A DNA stretch of 64,000 nucleotides from Blastomussa wellsi. Taxonomy: Eukaryota; Cnidaria; Anthozoa; Scleractinia; Plerogyridae. The stretch spans positions 10,354,076 through 10,418,075 of the forward strand of contig OX393566.1 in the NCBI GenBank assembly GCA_947652115.1. Direction: 5' to 3'. Shown here piece after piece: positions 23,719 through 35,100 of the stretch. How positions within the stretch are numbered: the stretch's first letter is position 1; every line of letters begins with the position of its first letter. The notes under the pieces were generated by a model. That model did no database searches, was not told the origin of the DNA, and saw nothing but the letters and a program-made list of their open reading frames with translations. A program made the translations under genes and the position numbers.

Positions 23719-24305
23719 GTAACAATGGCTTCTTGTGGTGTCTAGGAGAGAAGGGGAATAATGAAATTTTCCAAAAAAATATATATATAAAATAAACTTC
23801 TGGTGTTCCGGGGTGTTCCGGTGTTTCTGGTTTTAGTACATGCCTTTTCGTATGTGCGTATTAGTTCCCAAGATATATAAGTTTAAAAAAAATGCAAAAT
23901 ATGCACATTAGAGGATTGATGACATCATCTACCCAACCCAATTTTATATCAGATATATAGATAGAGCTATTTAGAACTATTTCGGTCAATTTGATATTAC
24001 AGGGAAAATTGAAATTAAACTCGGTACAATAATCATTTCTGCAAGCGACAAACTTTCAGTTATTATTAAATTTTGCTTTTATGACAGCTTACTCTTTTTT
24101 CAGTCCCCTTGAATCCCTTTCTAATATTTATGTGGTTTTTAGCCCGGAAAAAGCCAGTTTAAGAAGTCTATATAAAACATAAATACAATGCTAAATCTGA
24201 AAATGAAGCGTCATTAAAAATTATCAAAATGAAATGCCAAAAATTGCCAGAAGAGCTTTTAACATCGGGGAAGTCTGGAATCCAGTACGTTGCCATGACT
24301 ACATT

Positions 24306-24561
24306 ATAGTCCAGTTTCGAGTTAGCCAAGACCGCTGAACAAAAAGACTAAATACTCAGTTGTACAGGGTTAGCCTCAATCCGATGAAAAATATTCACCA
24401 ATACCAGCAGAAGCGTAAGATGAAACAAAGCACAAAGTTGTTAATATTTCCTGTTCTCACTGGTATTTGCGAATATTTTACTTCAGGTCGAGACTAACCC
24501 TGTATAGACGCGTCTTTAGTCGTTTTATTCATCGGTCTTAGTTAACTCGAAACTGGACTAT
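24306..24561. repeat. Foldback repeat
   Basis: 'atagtccagtttcgagtta' at the left pairs with 'taactcgaaactggactat' at the right; inner motifs 'cagggttagcctcaatccg' and 'cgagactaaccctgtatag', and 'cggtcttag' with 'agaccg', extend the pairing. Non-coding. Confidence 0.7.
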
Positions 24562-24619
24562 TGTCCACTTCATATAGGCCCTTTGCACGACTCAGTCACA
24601 TGGTACAAAATAACACGCG

Positions 24620-24729
24620 GGTAGTCACTGGAAGGGATAGACCAGGAGGTCCTTGACATTTCATGACCTTTTATATAAAGTAACGAAATGCCAAGGGCCT
24701 CCTGGTCTATCCCTTCCAGTGACTACCCA
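24620..24729. repeat. Near-perfect hairpin of about 45-bp arms
   Basis: 'gggtagtcactggaagggat' then 'agaccaggaggtccttg' is matched by 'ccaagggcctcctggtct' then 'atcccttccagtgactaccc'. The loop is about 25 bp. Confidence 0.75.
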
Positions 24730-25076
24730 CTACATATGGTTACACAAAAAACGTCCCCGGTTTGCTTGCAGTTAGTTACACTCATGTTTGCTTGCAGTTA
24801 GCTCCACTTGGATTTGCTTGCGGTTAGTATTAATTTTTGGGGACAGTTCGCAGCTCTCTATAACCTCTAATTTCACTGGATCTTAATAGCACGCAGCTCT
24901 ATTGCTTTAGGGCTAGAGTCCATTGTTGTTGTTGTTTATAATTTTGTCACCCAATATTGTGGGACCTTGTAAAGAGCTGCGTATGGCCCCTATTGTGGTT
25001 TGGCTGACACTGAAAAAGTATTACATAAACTTAGACCTGTAGTATTTAAAGTTGCAAAGTTGGGGTCCTTGCAGCT

Positions 25077-25150
25077 AGCGCTATGATAGTGTAGTGGAAA
25101 GGTGTGTGCTTCTTGAATCGTGTGTCCCGGGTTCGACTCCCCATATTAAA
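25077..25150 (+). repeat. tRNA-related SINE head or tRNA pseudogene
   Basis: TAGTGTAGTGG (A-box-like) is followed 36 bases later by an exact B box, GGTTCGACTCC, at the spacing of a tRNA gene. The expected acceptor stem does not pair, so it is not a working tRNA. Confidence 0.5.
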
Positions 25151-25202
25151 ATATATGACGTCATCACTTAGTTAATTTGCAAATTTAAGAAACTTAAATA
25201 TC

Positions 25203-25365
25203 TGTGGTGATGGCCGATTAACAACGGGGATAAACATGGATAATAACAACAGCTTTAATGACACTTGCTTCCAGCACGCCACGTTACACGACCATGCTTC
25301 CTAGCCAACCTAACGCTCCATATAACCGTAACGAAATATCTCTTACACTGCATGAAAACACTACA
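25203..25365 (-). repeat. LTR of the gypsy element (3' LTR in element orientation)
   Basis: It starts TGTGGTGATGGCCG and ends CACTACA; it is about 163 bp, short for a Ty3/gypsy LTR. Left flank ATATC is the target duplication. Confidence 0.8.
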
Positions 25366-28300
25366 TTCCCTTCCTTTGTGAAAGACTTACTTAAACTTAC
25401 AAAATATATAAATTCAATATATAAAAATTATTTAAACTCCTAAATCAATTGTTTTTTCTCGCAAATGAACAATCTTAACAGTGTAATGTATTTTGAAACT
25501 GTTCACTTATCTAAAACGAAGTCTTTAAACTTAGCTGGCATCCGTTTAGCTCGGGATGGTCTGCTCCTCGACTCCGTTGTAACTGCTGTATCTGAAACAG
25601 AAGGTGAGACTACAGGATCTTCTGGGGATTCAGCTGCTTTGGAGCTTTCAGGCTCTTCTGGGGTTATGTACAGCTTAACAAATGAACCGTCAGGCGATTT
25701 CAGGGTTACTTCTTCCCTTCCTTAGTGTGAACAATGTAAGGCTTGGGATCAAAGTTGGGTGCTAACTTTCCAGTTAGCTTGGTGTTCTTGACAATAACTG
25801 TATCTCTAGGAGTCACTACGTTGTTGACAGCCTGCCGTTGTCTGTCAGCATACAATTTGCCAGCAAACTTCAGTCGCGATCTCTAATTCCTTCGTCCAAA
25901 ACACTTTTGTTGGGACGTAGTTCAGTTAGTTTGGTTCTCAGTTCTCTGCCAAACATCATAAATGCTGGGGTTGCCCCAGTGCTGCCGTGAGGGGTTATCC
26001 TATATGCCAACAAGAATTTGTCCAACCCATCCTTCCACTTCCTTCCCTCTGCTTCTGCTATCTTGAGTGATTTTAGCAAAAATCTGTTTTGCCGTTCCAC
26101 TTCTCCGTTGGCACGAGGCCAGAGCGGTGGCGATGTTCGGTGTTGGATTCCATGAATAGCAAGGAAACTTTCAAATTCCTGTGACACAAACTGAGGTGCG
26201 TTATCTGACGTGAGGCTGAATGGATATCCATACCTTGTAAAGATTGGCACTAGAGCTTCGACCATCTTCTGAGACGTTGTTGAACGCTACTATCATTAAG
26301 TTCTCTCCGGATGGGAGTTGTCCCAAGACATCAATAGCCACATCTTGCCAGGGTCCTGACGGTGGTTCCACTCGTTGCATTTGCTCAGGTGCAAGGAATT
26401 CTCCCACCACCTGACATCCATGGCAACTCTTGCATACTTGCTCTGCATCGCGATCCATTTTGGGCCACCAGACGTTGGTTCTTAACCGATTTTTCATCTT
26501 CACATTCCCTTGATGGCCTTCATGTAACGTGCTTAGTGCAACTACACAGCTGAGGATCATTTTCAGATCCCCTTTCTAACTCTCTTGCAAACATAGCTAC
26601 TGGTGTACTTTCTTGCGCTATAAAGCTAAGAAAGTCAGCTTCTTCGCCACTATGATCTTTCTGATCGAAAGAATTCAACCTTGAAAGGGCGTCAGCAATA
26701 TTTGTCCTACCAGGACGATAGTCCACATTACAATTGTAGGCTTGGAGACGAAGGACCCATCTCTCTATTCGTGCGGAATTAAGGTTTTGAGGACTTGTTG
26801 TAGATGTACTGTAGAGGTTTATGTTTTGTTTCCAACTCGAATTCTCGGCCAGAAAAATACAGCTGGAATCTCTCACAATTCCATACCAACGCAAGACCTC
26901 CTTTCTCGGTTTGTGAATATTAACATCTTCTTTCGACATCCGTTAGATTCCTTGATGCATCTGAAACTACTCCCCACATGACATCTTGCAGCTGACATAG
27001 GACAGCTCCTATGCCCGTGAGACCAGCTTCCCCAAAAATCCAGGTTTTGCACTCGTTTCTGAAGTAAGCAAGTGTTTCTGCTCGGGTTAGCAGATCTTTC
27101 AATTTCTGGAAGGATTTCTGCTGGGCATCTTCCCACACAAACTGTTGATTCTTTCTTGTAAGCACTCTGAGCGGTTCAGCAACTGGAACGAATTTGGCAC
27201 AATACTGCACTAGCCCTAGGAAAGATCTAACTTCTGCAGCGTTTTGTAGAGGCTTGGCATTTAGAATTGCAACAACCTTCTCTTCATTGAGCTAAATTTC
27301 TTTACTGCTTAAGATCATGTCCAAAGAATGTTAGTTTAGGAAGCCTAAACTGGCAGTTCTTCACATTTAGGATCATTCCACATTCTCTCTCAATCGCTTC
27401 ATTGGCTTTTCTCATGTCTGCGCAGATGCGAATATCTCTATCTGGTTTTGGCACTACCACGTGAGATGAGACCCACTCTGTTGGACCACTATGTACCTCT
27501 TCAGAAAAAGAGTTCACCCAACCTCTTGTCAACTTTATCTCTTAAACCAAAGGATATCCTTCTGACTGGTCATGCAACAGGTTTAACATCTTATTTGACA
27601 TGCAGCTTCAGTTGATAATCTTTTTGTTTACCCACGCCGGTAAACACATCAGGAAACTTCTTGACAATGTCCTCGGAATTTCCTGCACAAGTGATTAAGT
27701 ATGCCTGTGGCAGGTTTGGTGGTCCAAGCAAAGCTTTACCATGACCTTCAACGATAGTAAACTCACCCACACACATTTCTCCAGACTCCTCACAATACAT
27801 TTCACTTTCGAATGTTCCAACTACTTCAGTTGGTTTGGTTTGGCCATATGTAAACAACTTCTTCTCACTTTTCCGGGACTGGCATTTCACTCCTTTTTGT
27901 TTCAGACTCTCCCACTTAGCACGATCCACAATGTTACATTTTGCTCCAGAATCAATAAGAACATTTTCCACGTGCACACCCCCAACACACAGATCAACAA
28001 CGCTACTCAACAAAAGCATATTGATCTTCTTGTGGTTTCTCTGTAACTTGATTAGCTCCATCAGCACGGTGCTTTTCATTTGAACGTTTCTTGGGTGCTT
28101 TGGACTTACAACAAACAGCAAAATGACCGAGGTTTTTCCAAGTGCTGGAAAACTCTTGTTTCCTCCAAAATGACTAGTTGCATTACAACGGTAACAGTTC
28201 TCCACGTTTCTTGTTATCAGACTTCTTTCCTTTCTTTCCTTTTCCTTTGTGATGTTTTACAAAGCTAACCTGCTCATCTGACTCTCATGGTCTTACATAG

Positions 28301-28633
28301 ACTGCATCCGAGTGTCGACGGCTTCGTGAATTCTTGCGTTTTCTTACAACACAGACAACGTTGCAGTACTTGCTTTCTACCGAAACTTCCTTCGTAGTAT
28401 TGGAAATCTCCATTTTTAATGATTTGATCTCGGATTGCTTCATCCTTATCTGGAAATTCACGCGATATAGCCTTCTGACGCAGACGCCAAACAAACTGAT
28501 CGAGGGTCTCGCCCTCCAGTTGTTGCATTTGACGAAATAGATGTCGTGCAAAAGGAACATTGACTTTAGGTGTAAAATAATTATCGAGAGCTGCTAAGCA
28601 ATCCTTTAAAGGAGTTTCTTATTTTTTTAAAGA

Positions 28634-28794
28634 ACAGTGCGACCTCCATTAAGCGGCCACCTATTAGGCGGCCACCCTCCATTAAACGCCCACTTTCTAA
28701 AGTCCCGAATTATTTGTCCAATTTATATTTTACCTCTATTAACCGGCCACTTTTCAAAGTCCCGATGGTGGCCGCTTAATAGAGGTCGCACTGT
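28634..28794. mobile_element. MITE nested in the gypsy element
   Basis: 'acagtgcgacctc...aagcggccac' at the left is the inverse of 'gtggccgcttaatagaggtcgcactgt' at the right, with internal 'ggccac' repeats. It has no ORF. It sits between gag and the 5' LTR, so it arrived after the retroelement. Confidence 0.8.
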
Positions 28795-28994
28795 AGTTTC
28801 TTGATCTTCAGGTACCAAAGTGTAGAATACTTCTTGTAATTCTTGTAATTAACAACAATGCCACTTTCTGTTTCGAAGCCACATAGAGGTTAAAAGCTCG
28901 CTTCTATCGCTTCCATCGCTTCCATCGAACTGACAGTGAATTCCTGTGCCAATTTATTCATAGATCACTTTGGAATCGCGTCCTCGTCGCCAAA

Positions 28995-29150
28995 TGTGGT
29001 GATGGTCGATTAATAACGGGCATAAACATGGATAACAACAACAGCTTTAATCACACTTGCTCAGCACGTCATGTTACACGACCATGGTTCCTAGCGAACC
29101 TAACGATCCATATAACCGAAATATCTCTTACACTGCATGAAAACACTGCG
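28995..29150 (-). repeat. LTR of the gypsy element (5' LTR in element orientation)
   Basis: It starts TGTGGTGATGGTCG and ends CACTGCG, followed by ATATC. Several substitutions and short indels separate it from the other LTR, so the insertion is not recent. Confidence 0.8.
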
Positions 29151-29535
29151 ATATCTCTTGAATGAAAGGAGATATATTGAAAAAACAAGTAGCATTTTTA
29201 TTCCCATTCAGTCTTCTTGTTAATGTTTTAAAATGGCGTAAACAGGAGACATGCGAATTTCGTCATAGTAACACTTAAAAATTTATACTGTCAATGTCGC
29301 CTTCTCGCCCCTGTTATGGTAGCCGATATGCAACTTATCATGAAATCTTCTTTGTACTGTGATTAATATTGTTTGGATGCACTGTGAATGGCCAAATACC
29401 TACAAGATGATGCGTTCTCGGCTAACGAAATCCAAAAAGGTGTTAGATGTCCTTTGATGGTTATGCATGCTCAGTGAACAGTTTCAGTTTTCACGTTTCT
29501 AATTGTATTAATACAACAATGTATTAATAAAAAAG

Positions 29536-30320
29536 CTATTTATCCTTAACTTTCTTTAAGCTTTTCTTGGACTTTGTTGTTTTAGTTTTCTGGAATTGGT
29601 GATTGTCCTCTCTGTTAGTTTTACTTTCAAACTCTCTTCTAAATAAGCCATTCGGTGCTTCACCCATACTTGTCATACCCGGGCTAGTCATCCCGACAAA
29701 CCCATTAATACCTTCCATTCCGTCTAATCCATTCACCCCACCACCCATTCCTTCCATACTTGGCATACCCCCCATTCCAGCAAATCCTCCAGTTCCATCC
29801 ATATTTCCAATGCCGCCCATAGCCCCCAAGCCTCCAGGCATTGGTCCCATACCTCCCAAGCCTTCCGGTATGTCATTCATTGGTCCTCCAAGGCCTTCCG
29901 GCATGTCCTGCATTGGTCCCAGGCCTCCCATACCACCAGGCATGGATTGCACTGGTCCCAGGCCTCCTGGCATATCTTGCATTTGACTCAAACTTCCCAT
30001 CTTGTTATTGCTTCCTATACCTCCCATCCCTGCCATCTTATTTATGCCTCCCATACCTCCTATCGTATTCATGCCTCCCATGGCTCCCATTGCACCCATT
30101 CCATTCATAGCAGCCATACCGCCCATTCCTGCCATTCCTCCTCCCATGCCTCCTCCACCTCCTCCCATATTTGGCCTTCCTCCCATTCCATTAGCGTTTT
30201 TCCAAGCACTGGCAAATTGGTTTTGCATCTGTTTTTCAATTCCCGCCATCGCCTGCTGTTGCATTTGTTTCATTGCAGAATTGTAAAACATCTCGGGAGT
30301 TACTGCATCAGTGCTCACAC
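29536..30320 (-). CDS. Exon E: Met/Gly-rich terminal exon, paralogous to the last exon of gene D
   Basis: This is one long open exon after an acceptor (taatctcatag) in phase 1, ending in TAG. It encodes GVSTDAVTPEMFYNSAMKQM..., a Gln/Met helix (MKQMQQQAMAGIEKQMQNQF), then about 160 residues of Gly-Met-rich repeats (GGM, GAMGAMGG, MPGGLG, MQDMP) and a Lys-rich end. The KQMQQQAM...QMQNQF block matches the start of the last exon of gene D (KQMQQQAMSVIQEQMQNQF), so the two exons are duplicates. I found no convincing signal-peptide exon between it and gene D. It can be joined in frame to gene D exon 3 (33165-33194, ends phase 1), so it may be an alternative last exon of gene D. Otherwise it is a separate gene whose first exon I missed, or a decaying partial duplicate. 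Confidence 0.6.
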
Positions 30321-30659
30321 CTATGAGATTATAATGACACGAAATTATTACCGAAAGCGAGTTTAGCCCGCAAGTTTGTGTTACAGATACATAGTAGTGT
30401 AGAACGGCACACAAGAATGTCCTCTTCAGTAAAGTATCCGATTTCTTTTAGTCATTTATTTCAAATTTAAGTTACTTTTTGTCGGGAGGGATTATATTAA
30501 AGCATGTACTGATAGCACTAAATTATCACCATGATCAGATACCAAGTTATCTTAATTGTGTGACTCAAGAGGTCAAGTCTGCGCTAGGTTAATAAGTTAT
30601 TATACTTCGTTATGTTCACACCAGGAATTGTGTTATAACTGTTTAACCTGCCAAGATAT

Positions 30660-31500
30660 AGAGAATTTGCATGGGCGCGCGGAGATACGGAATTTCTCTT
30701 CTACATAACCATAGCAACGGTGCTATCTTCACATGTAAAGATAACATGTTATCTTCACGTGTGTAGATATCACGTGTTCGCGCGAAAGCTCAACTGGCAT
30801 TTCACTGCTGTTTTTATAATGAATAATGGCTATTTTATCTATTGAAAACAGTCCCTGTGATAATCTACATGCTATTTCGGAAGTCTCTGCATGTTATATT
30901 GTTATTCAATATAACTTACTGACTGACTGTTAAAACCCTCACAAACTGATTGGCTACGCTGACGCTGACAAACATTGAGATTGATAAGTATCCACCAGAA
31001 TCATCAATAATTCAAATTTGTTAGAACATCCGATGGATTGTGGCAATTAATGAGTGGAGTCCTCGCTGTTGGCTTTTATTGCCATCTATACGCCATTAGA
31101 AACTCGAGCGGGTAATAGGATTGTTAAATAATCAACGCGTGAACATGTCATAGACCATTAGTTGCCCCAATATGCAATAAACAATAGGCCACTTTCGCTG
31201 TATTAAAATTCAGCTTGGTAACGAGGCTGAGAAGACACAAACAAAGAAAATAAAAAATATGCTTATTGATTGATTTTTTTTGTGTACTCTTGGCCTCGCT
31301 ATCAAACTGAATTTTATAATACAGCGAATGTGGCCTACTGTTCCACTCAATCTCGCTGTACCTAAATGTTGTGGTTCAGTTTTACCCTTGGTACAATTTG
31401 GTGTTTTTCTTTGTTCTATATTCATTGTCATATATTACCATACACCAGAACAAAGTAAAATACCAAATGGTACCAAGGGAAAAATTGAACCACAACATAA
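30660..31500. repeat. Foldback repeats between exon E and gene D
   Basis: At 31203-31320, 'aaaattcagcttggtaacgaggc' pairs with 'gcctcgctatcaaactgaatttt'. At 31368-31497, 'tgtggttcagttttacccttggta' pairs with 'taccaagggaaaaattgaaccaca'. At 30720-30780 an AT-rich palindrome surrounds 'gataacatgttatc'. A clear signal exon for exon E is not visible here. Confidence 0.55.
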
Positions 31501-32133
31501 ACATATATAGCAAATTTGGACCAAACCCACTTTGTTAGCTATGAGCTTTTGTGCAATGCCATTTCGTGGAATAATTGCCAAGTATAATTTTCCACTGATG
31601 CCTTTTAATACGTTTTTTGGCTTGACATGCAAAATCCCCATGCACAATATTACAATACAATTATTTTACGAACATGACGTAAAAGAGAAAAACTTCAGTT
31701 AAAGGGATTTTATTAAAACATCTATTTTTGTTTTGTTTGTAGTAGAATCTGCTACCTTAATCTTGAGCAAAATTATAAGCCTTCAAAACTAGAGATAATA
31801 TTAAAACGAGGGTTTGAAACCTATTAAACCCTAGCGCTAGCTCGGTTTATTTGTCACATACGGAAACTGTCATAGCTTTCGATCAGGAGAAGCAACCATG
31901 TGCTCAAAGAAGGAAAGACAAACTATAAGACTCCAAAAAGGATAAAGCATAACCATCAATCACAATGGTTTGCTCCTGTTGGCCAGCTGCCCTCAGAAAG
32001 TGTGTTAAAAATAATAAAAATGACTTGAGCAGTTTTTCAGAAAGCACACTCGTTTCCTCGTACCTATATAAGATCTCCACCCAACCTCTGGGTATAAATA
32101 ATGAAGTGAGTCATGCAGGTTGTACGGAGGCTC

Positions 32134-35100
32134 TCATCGCTTTCTTTCGTGTTGTTTACCTGACGTTTTTCCTCGCTTTTCCTTCACCTCTTTCTTTGAC
32201 GCCAGAGTTGAATGTCTTTTGTTTCCTTTGCCTATCTTGTGGCTGCTATGTTTTAATTTTCCTTTCTTGTCAGGCTTTTCAACTTTTGCTATTTTTGTTT
32301 TTCTATCATAAGGAGCGTCGTAGCCGTCGTCCATGTCGTTCTCTGGTCCATCGTTGAAGGGTTCCTCAAAGGCAGCACGTTCACGGGAGGGAACTAAATA
32401 TGGCTCATCGCCATCGTCGTCGAAACCCTCGTCATCAAAGTCTTCATCGTTGTCAAAGTAGCGATGTTTACGAAAAGGGCGGAAATAAGGCATCCGCTCC
32501 CTGTCTTCGTATCCTAATGGAACTTTATCTCGCCCAACTGCAGATTCATCGATCATAGGAGCCATTGGCCCCAAAGGCCCCCTAAGTTCTCCTCCAAATC
32601 CTCTCGTGAAATAAGGATTTACTCCATTAAAGTATTCATTGTTCCTGAGGGTGTCTCTTTCATACGCATTGCTACCAAAGTTGTCCATCCCGCCCATGTC
32701 TCCCATGCGGTTGTCATACATTCCTGCCATCCCCATGTCTCCCATTCCTCCAAACCCAGCCATTCCTCCCATGCCCCCCATTCCGCCCATACTATCCATG
32801 CCGCCCATGCCACCCATGCCACCCATACTGCCCATACCACCCATGCCCATGCTGTCCATGCCACCCATACTTTGCATGCCACCCATTCCTCCCATACTTC
32901 CCATACCACCCATTCCTCCCATTCCACCCATCCCTCCCATGCTTGGCATTCCTTTGGCAGCCTGCATAGCCGCCTTAAATTGGTTTTGCATCTGTTCTTG
33001 TATCACTGACATAGCTTGCTGTTGCATTTGCTTCACCATCGGGTTGTCTGGCTCTTCAGAATCGTCTTTGTCTAAAATGAGAGCAGGCCAAATTTTATAG
33101 ATTTATAGACCTTTATAGATTGAACAAGTATCACAAAATCTCAATGTTATTTTGGCATATATACCTTCTTCTTGACTTGGCGCCTCACTGGGTTCTATGG
33201 AAAATGTAAATTATTGCAATCAGTAATCTTTTATTATCAACTACATACTCGTTGTGATAACAACATTTGCAAAGCAGACTCATTGCCGTTCGTAGTACTG
33301 TAAGTGTGTATCGTTATTACTACTACAATTGCAATTCACGACTGTTTTGAGGAGCGTTTTCAGTACTTTGTAGATAACCTCAGTTTCACTACGAAAAGAA
33401 AGAGAAAGAAAGGAAAATCGATTGATTGTTCTTCTCACCATCTGGGCCCTGAGGATGCGGATCTACATCATTTCCCCCGCCACTCTTGCTGTCGTCTGAC
33501 ATTCCAACTGGCACAATAGGAGGTGTTTCTCCCTCGGCTCCACCCGGAGAAATCTTTAAATCAGGGGGAAGTTTAGGGTGGTCTGGTCCAGCTGCAATAG
33601 CGGCATACGGATCGGTTTTACCTTGAAGGAATGCTTTAGGATCCATCGCAGAGCCACTTCCGCCTTCAGAATCCTCGAGATGTGGGTTAGCACTGGATGA
33701 AATATTTCCTCCTGTTGTGGTATTTGGAAGAACTGCGCTAACTAACTTATCGATTTCTTTTAGTGTAGATGTAGTGTTTAAGTCTTGAAATTGGCTGGCA
33801 TTCTTGATTCCATCTCTAACTTTGCTAAGTGGGACGCCGGTTGACACTCCTGCATTGTTGTTGTTATCCAACTTACTGCCCTGGCTTGACTGTGAAGCAA
33901 AATTAGTAAATTCTTTTCTGTCAGGTATCACACTACCAGGATTTGCTTTTTTGAGCTTATGAAAGAGCTTTAACAGGTTTGTATGAATGCTTGTCTGAAG
34001 ACTTTTGATTTTATTCTTGTTTTTAACTTCTGGAGCGTCGTTTTCTTCCTCCTCTGTACAGTCGTCCTGCAGGGATGACTTCTTTGAAACTCTCTCAGCA
34101 TCACCGGGATGTGAAGTATGTGAATCACTGCTTTTTTGGTGAGATTGACCAGAAAGACTGCGAACTTGATTAGCGCAACCTACAAAACAAAAAAGTGCCA
34201 GGAAATGATTACGAATGCAAAGCGTATACCAAAAAAGGAAAAGCCTCGTGCCTAGTGGCCCATACTGCCGGTTTCAGTAGCATTAAGCAGCTAGTCCATC
34301 GCAGGGATACCCCCAGCATTATGTCGCTGGTACCCATTTACACACCTGGGTGGAGAGAGGCACTGTGACAGTAAAGTGTCTTGCCCAAGAATACAACATA
34401 AACTGCAGGCCAGGGATTAGGCCACCACGCCTCCCTGGAAGCGTAAACCAAAAATAAAAAAAAAATTCGGTTCCTTAAAACATTTTAATACCTTTTGATG
34501 GTCTGCCGCAAGAGATATCTGCCATTAAAAAGAAACGTCTGTGTAAATAAGGTGTTAAAAATCTCGTCCGAGTGCAATGTTGGCGTAGGAACACGAGAGA
34601 AGTCTATAAAGGCAAAGTAAGCAGAAGGCGCTGCTTCTCGCACTTCTCGAATACCGCATAGCATTATAACTCGGTATGAAGTACGTTCGTGCACGTTCGG
34701 GATTTTATCTGCATGTATAAAGCTATAATTAACTCAAAACATCCAATCACAACGCATGCAACTCCTCAAAAATTTTTCAATGCGCCTCGTGCTTGTCTAT
34801 GCGCTTCTCTCGTGTTCTTTAAGATTCCCCCTTATGCTTATATAATTATGCTTAAGCTGGAATCACTCAAAAATCAAATTTTCTTTGTTTAACGAGGGTA
34901 GCATAGTAGTCTTTCGACTAACAAACCTGTTGCCCTCGGATTCTCGATCAAATTGGAATTTAGAAGCGTTGGTTTTTGTGGAGCGATGAAAACCGGAGAA
35001 CTCTGAAAAAAACCCTCGGAGCAAAGACGAGAACCAACAAGAAACTCAACCTCACATTGGTGAGAGGCGAGCACTCTCACCACTGCGTCATCCCTGCTCC

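Larger units (their letters stand above)
25203..29150 (-). mobile_element. Decayed Ty3/gypsy LTR retrotransposon with deleted RT core
   Basis: Two direct repeats, 25203-25365 and 28995-29150, begin TGTGGTGATGG and share 'acacgaccatg...cctaac...ccatataaccg'. They are flanked by a 5-bp duplication ATATC (25198-25202 and 29151-29155). On the minus strand the interior reads: gag piece (QLEGETLDQFVWRLRQKA, near 28500), zinc-knuckle remnant (CYRCNATSHFGG), protease (NVLIDSGAKCNIVD, about 27950), RT start (PTEWVSSHVVVPKPD), RNase H, then integrase with an HHCC zinc site (HEGHQG...CKSCHGC, about 26420-26530) and core (LTSDNAPQFVSQEF...WPRANGEVERQN, about 26050-26210). In the RT, the frame jumps from ADMRKANEAIERE to CGMILNVKNCQF, so the palm with YxDD is missing. 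It could move only with help, if at all. Confidence 0.88.

Noticed and set aside
29603..30366. Plus-strand Pro/Ile-rich and Ser/His-rich ORFs
   Set aside because: Antisense shadows of the Met/Gly-rich exon E.
30630..30665. MQILYILAG as the signal exon of exon E
   Set aside because: Eight codons are too short for a leader and the donor (CAG|gttaaa) is weak; kept only as a remote possibility.
32639..33100. Plus-strand Pro/Met-rich ORF of 153 aa
   Set aside because: Antisense of the gene D GGM repeats.
34485..34530. MADISCGRPSKG as first exon of gene D
   Set aside because: Phase fits but it is not a signal peptide; 36133-36190 gives a proper leader in the same phase.
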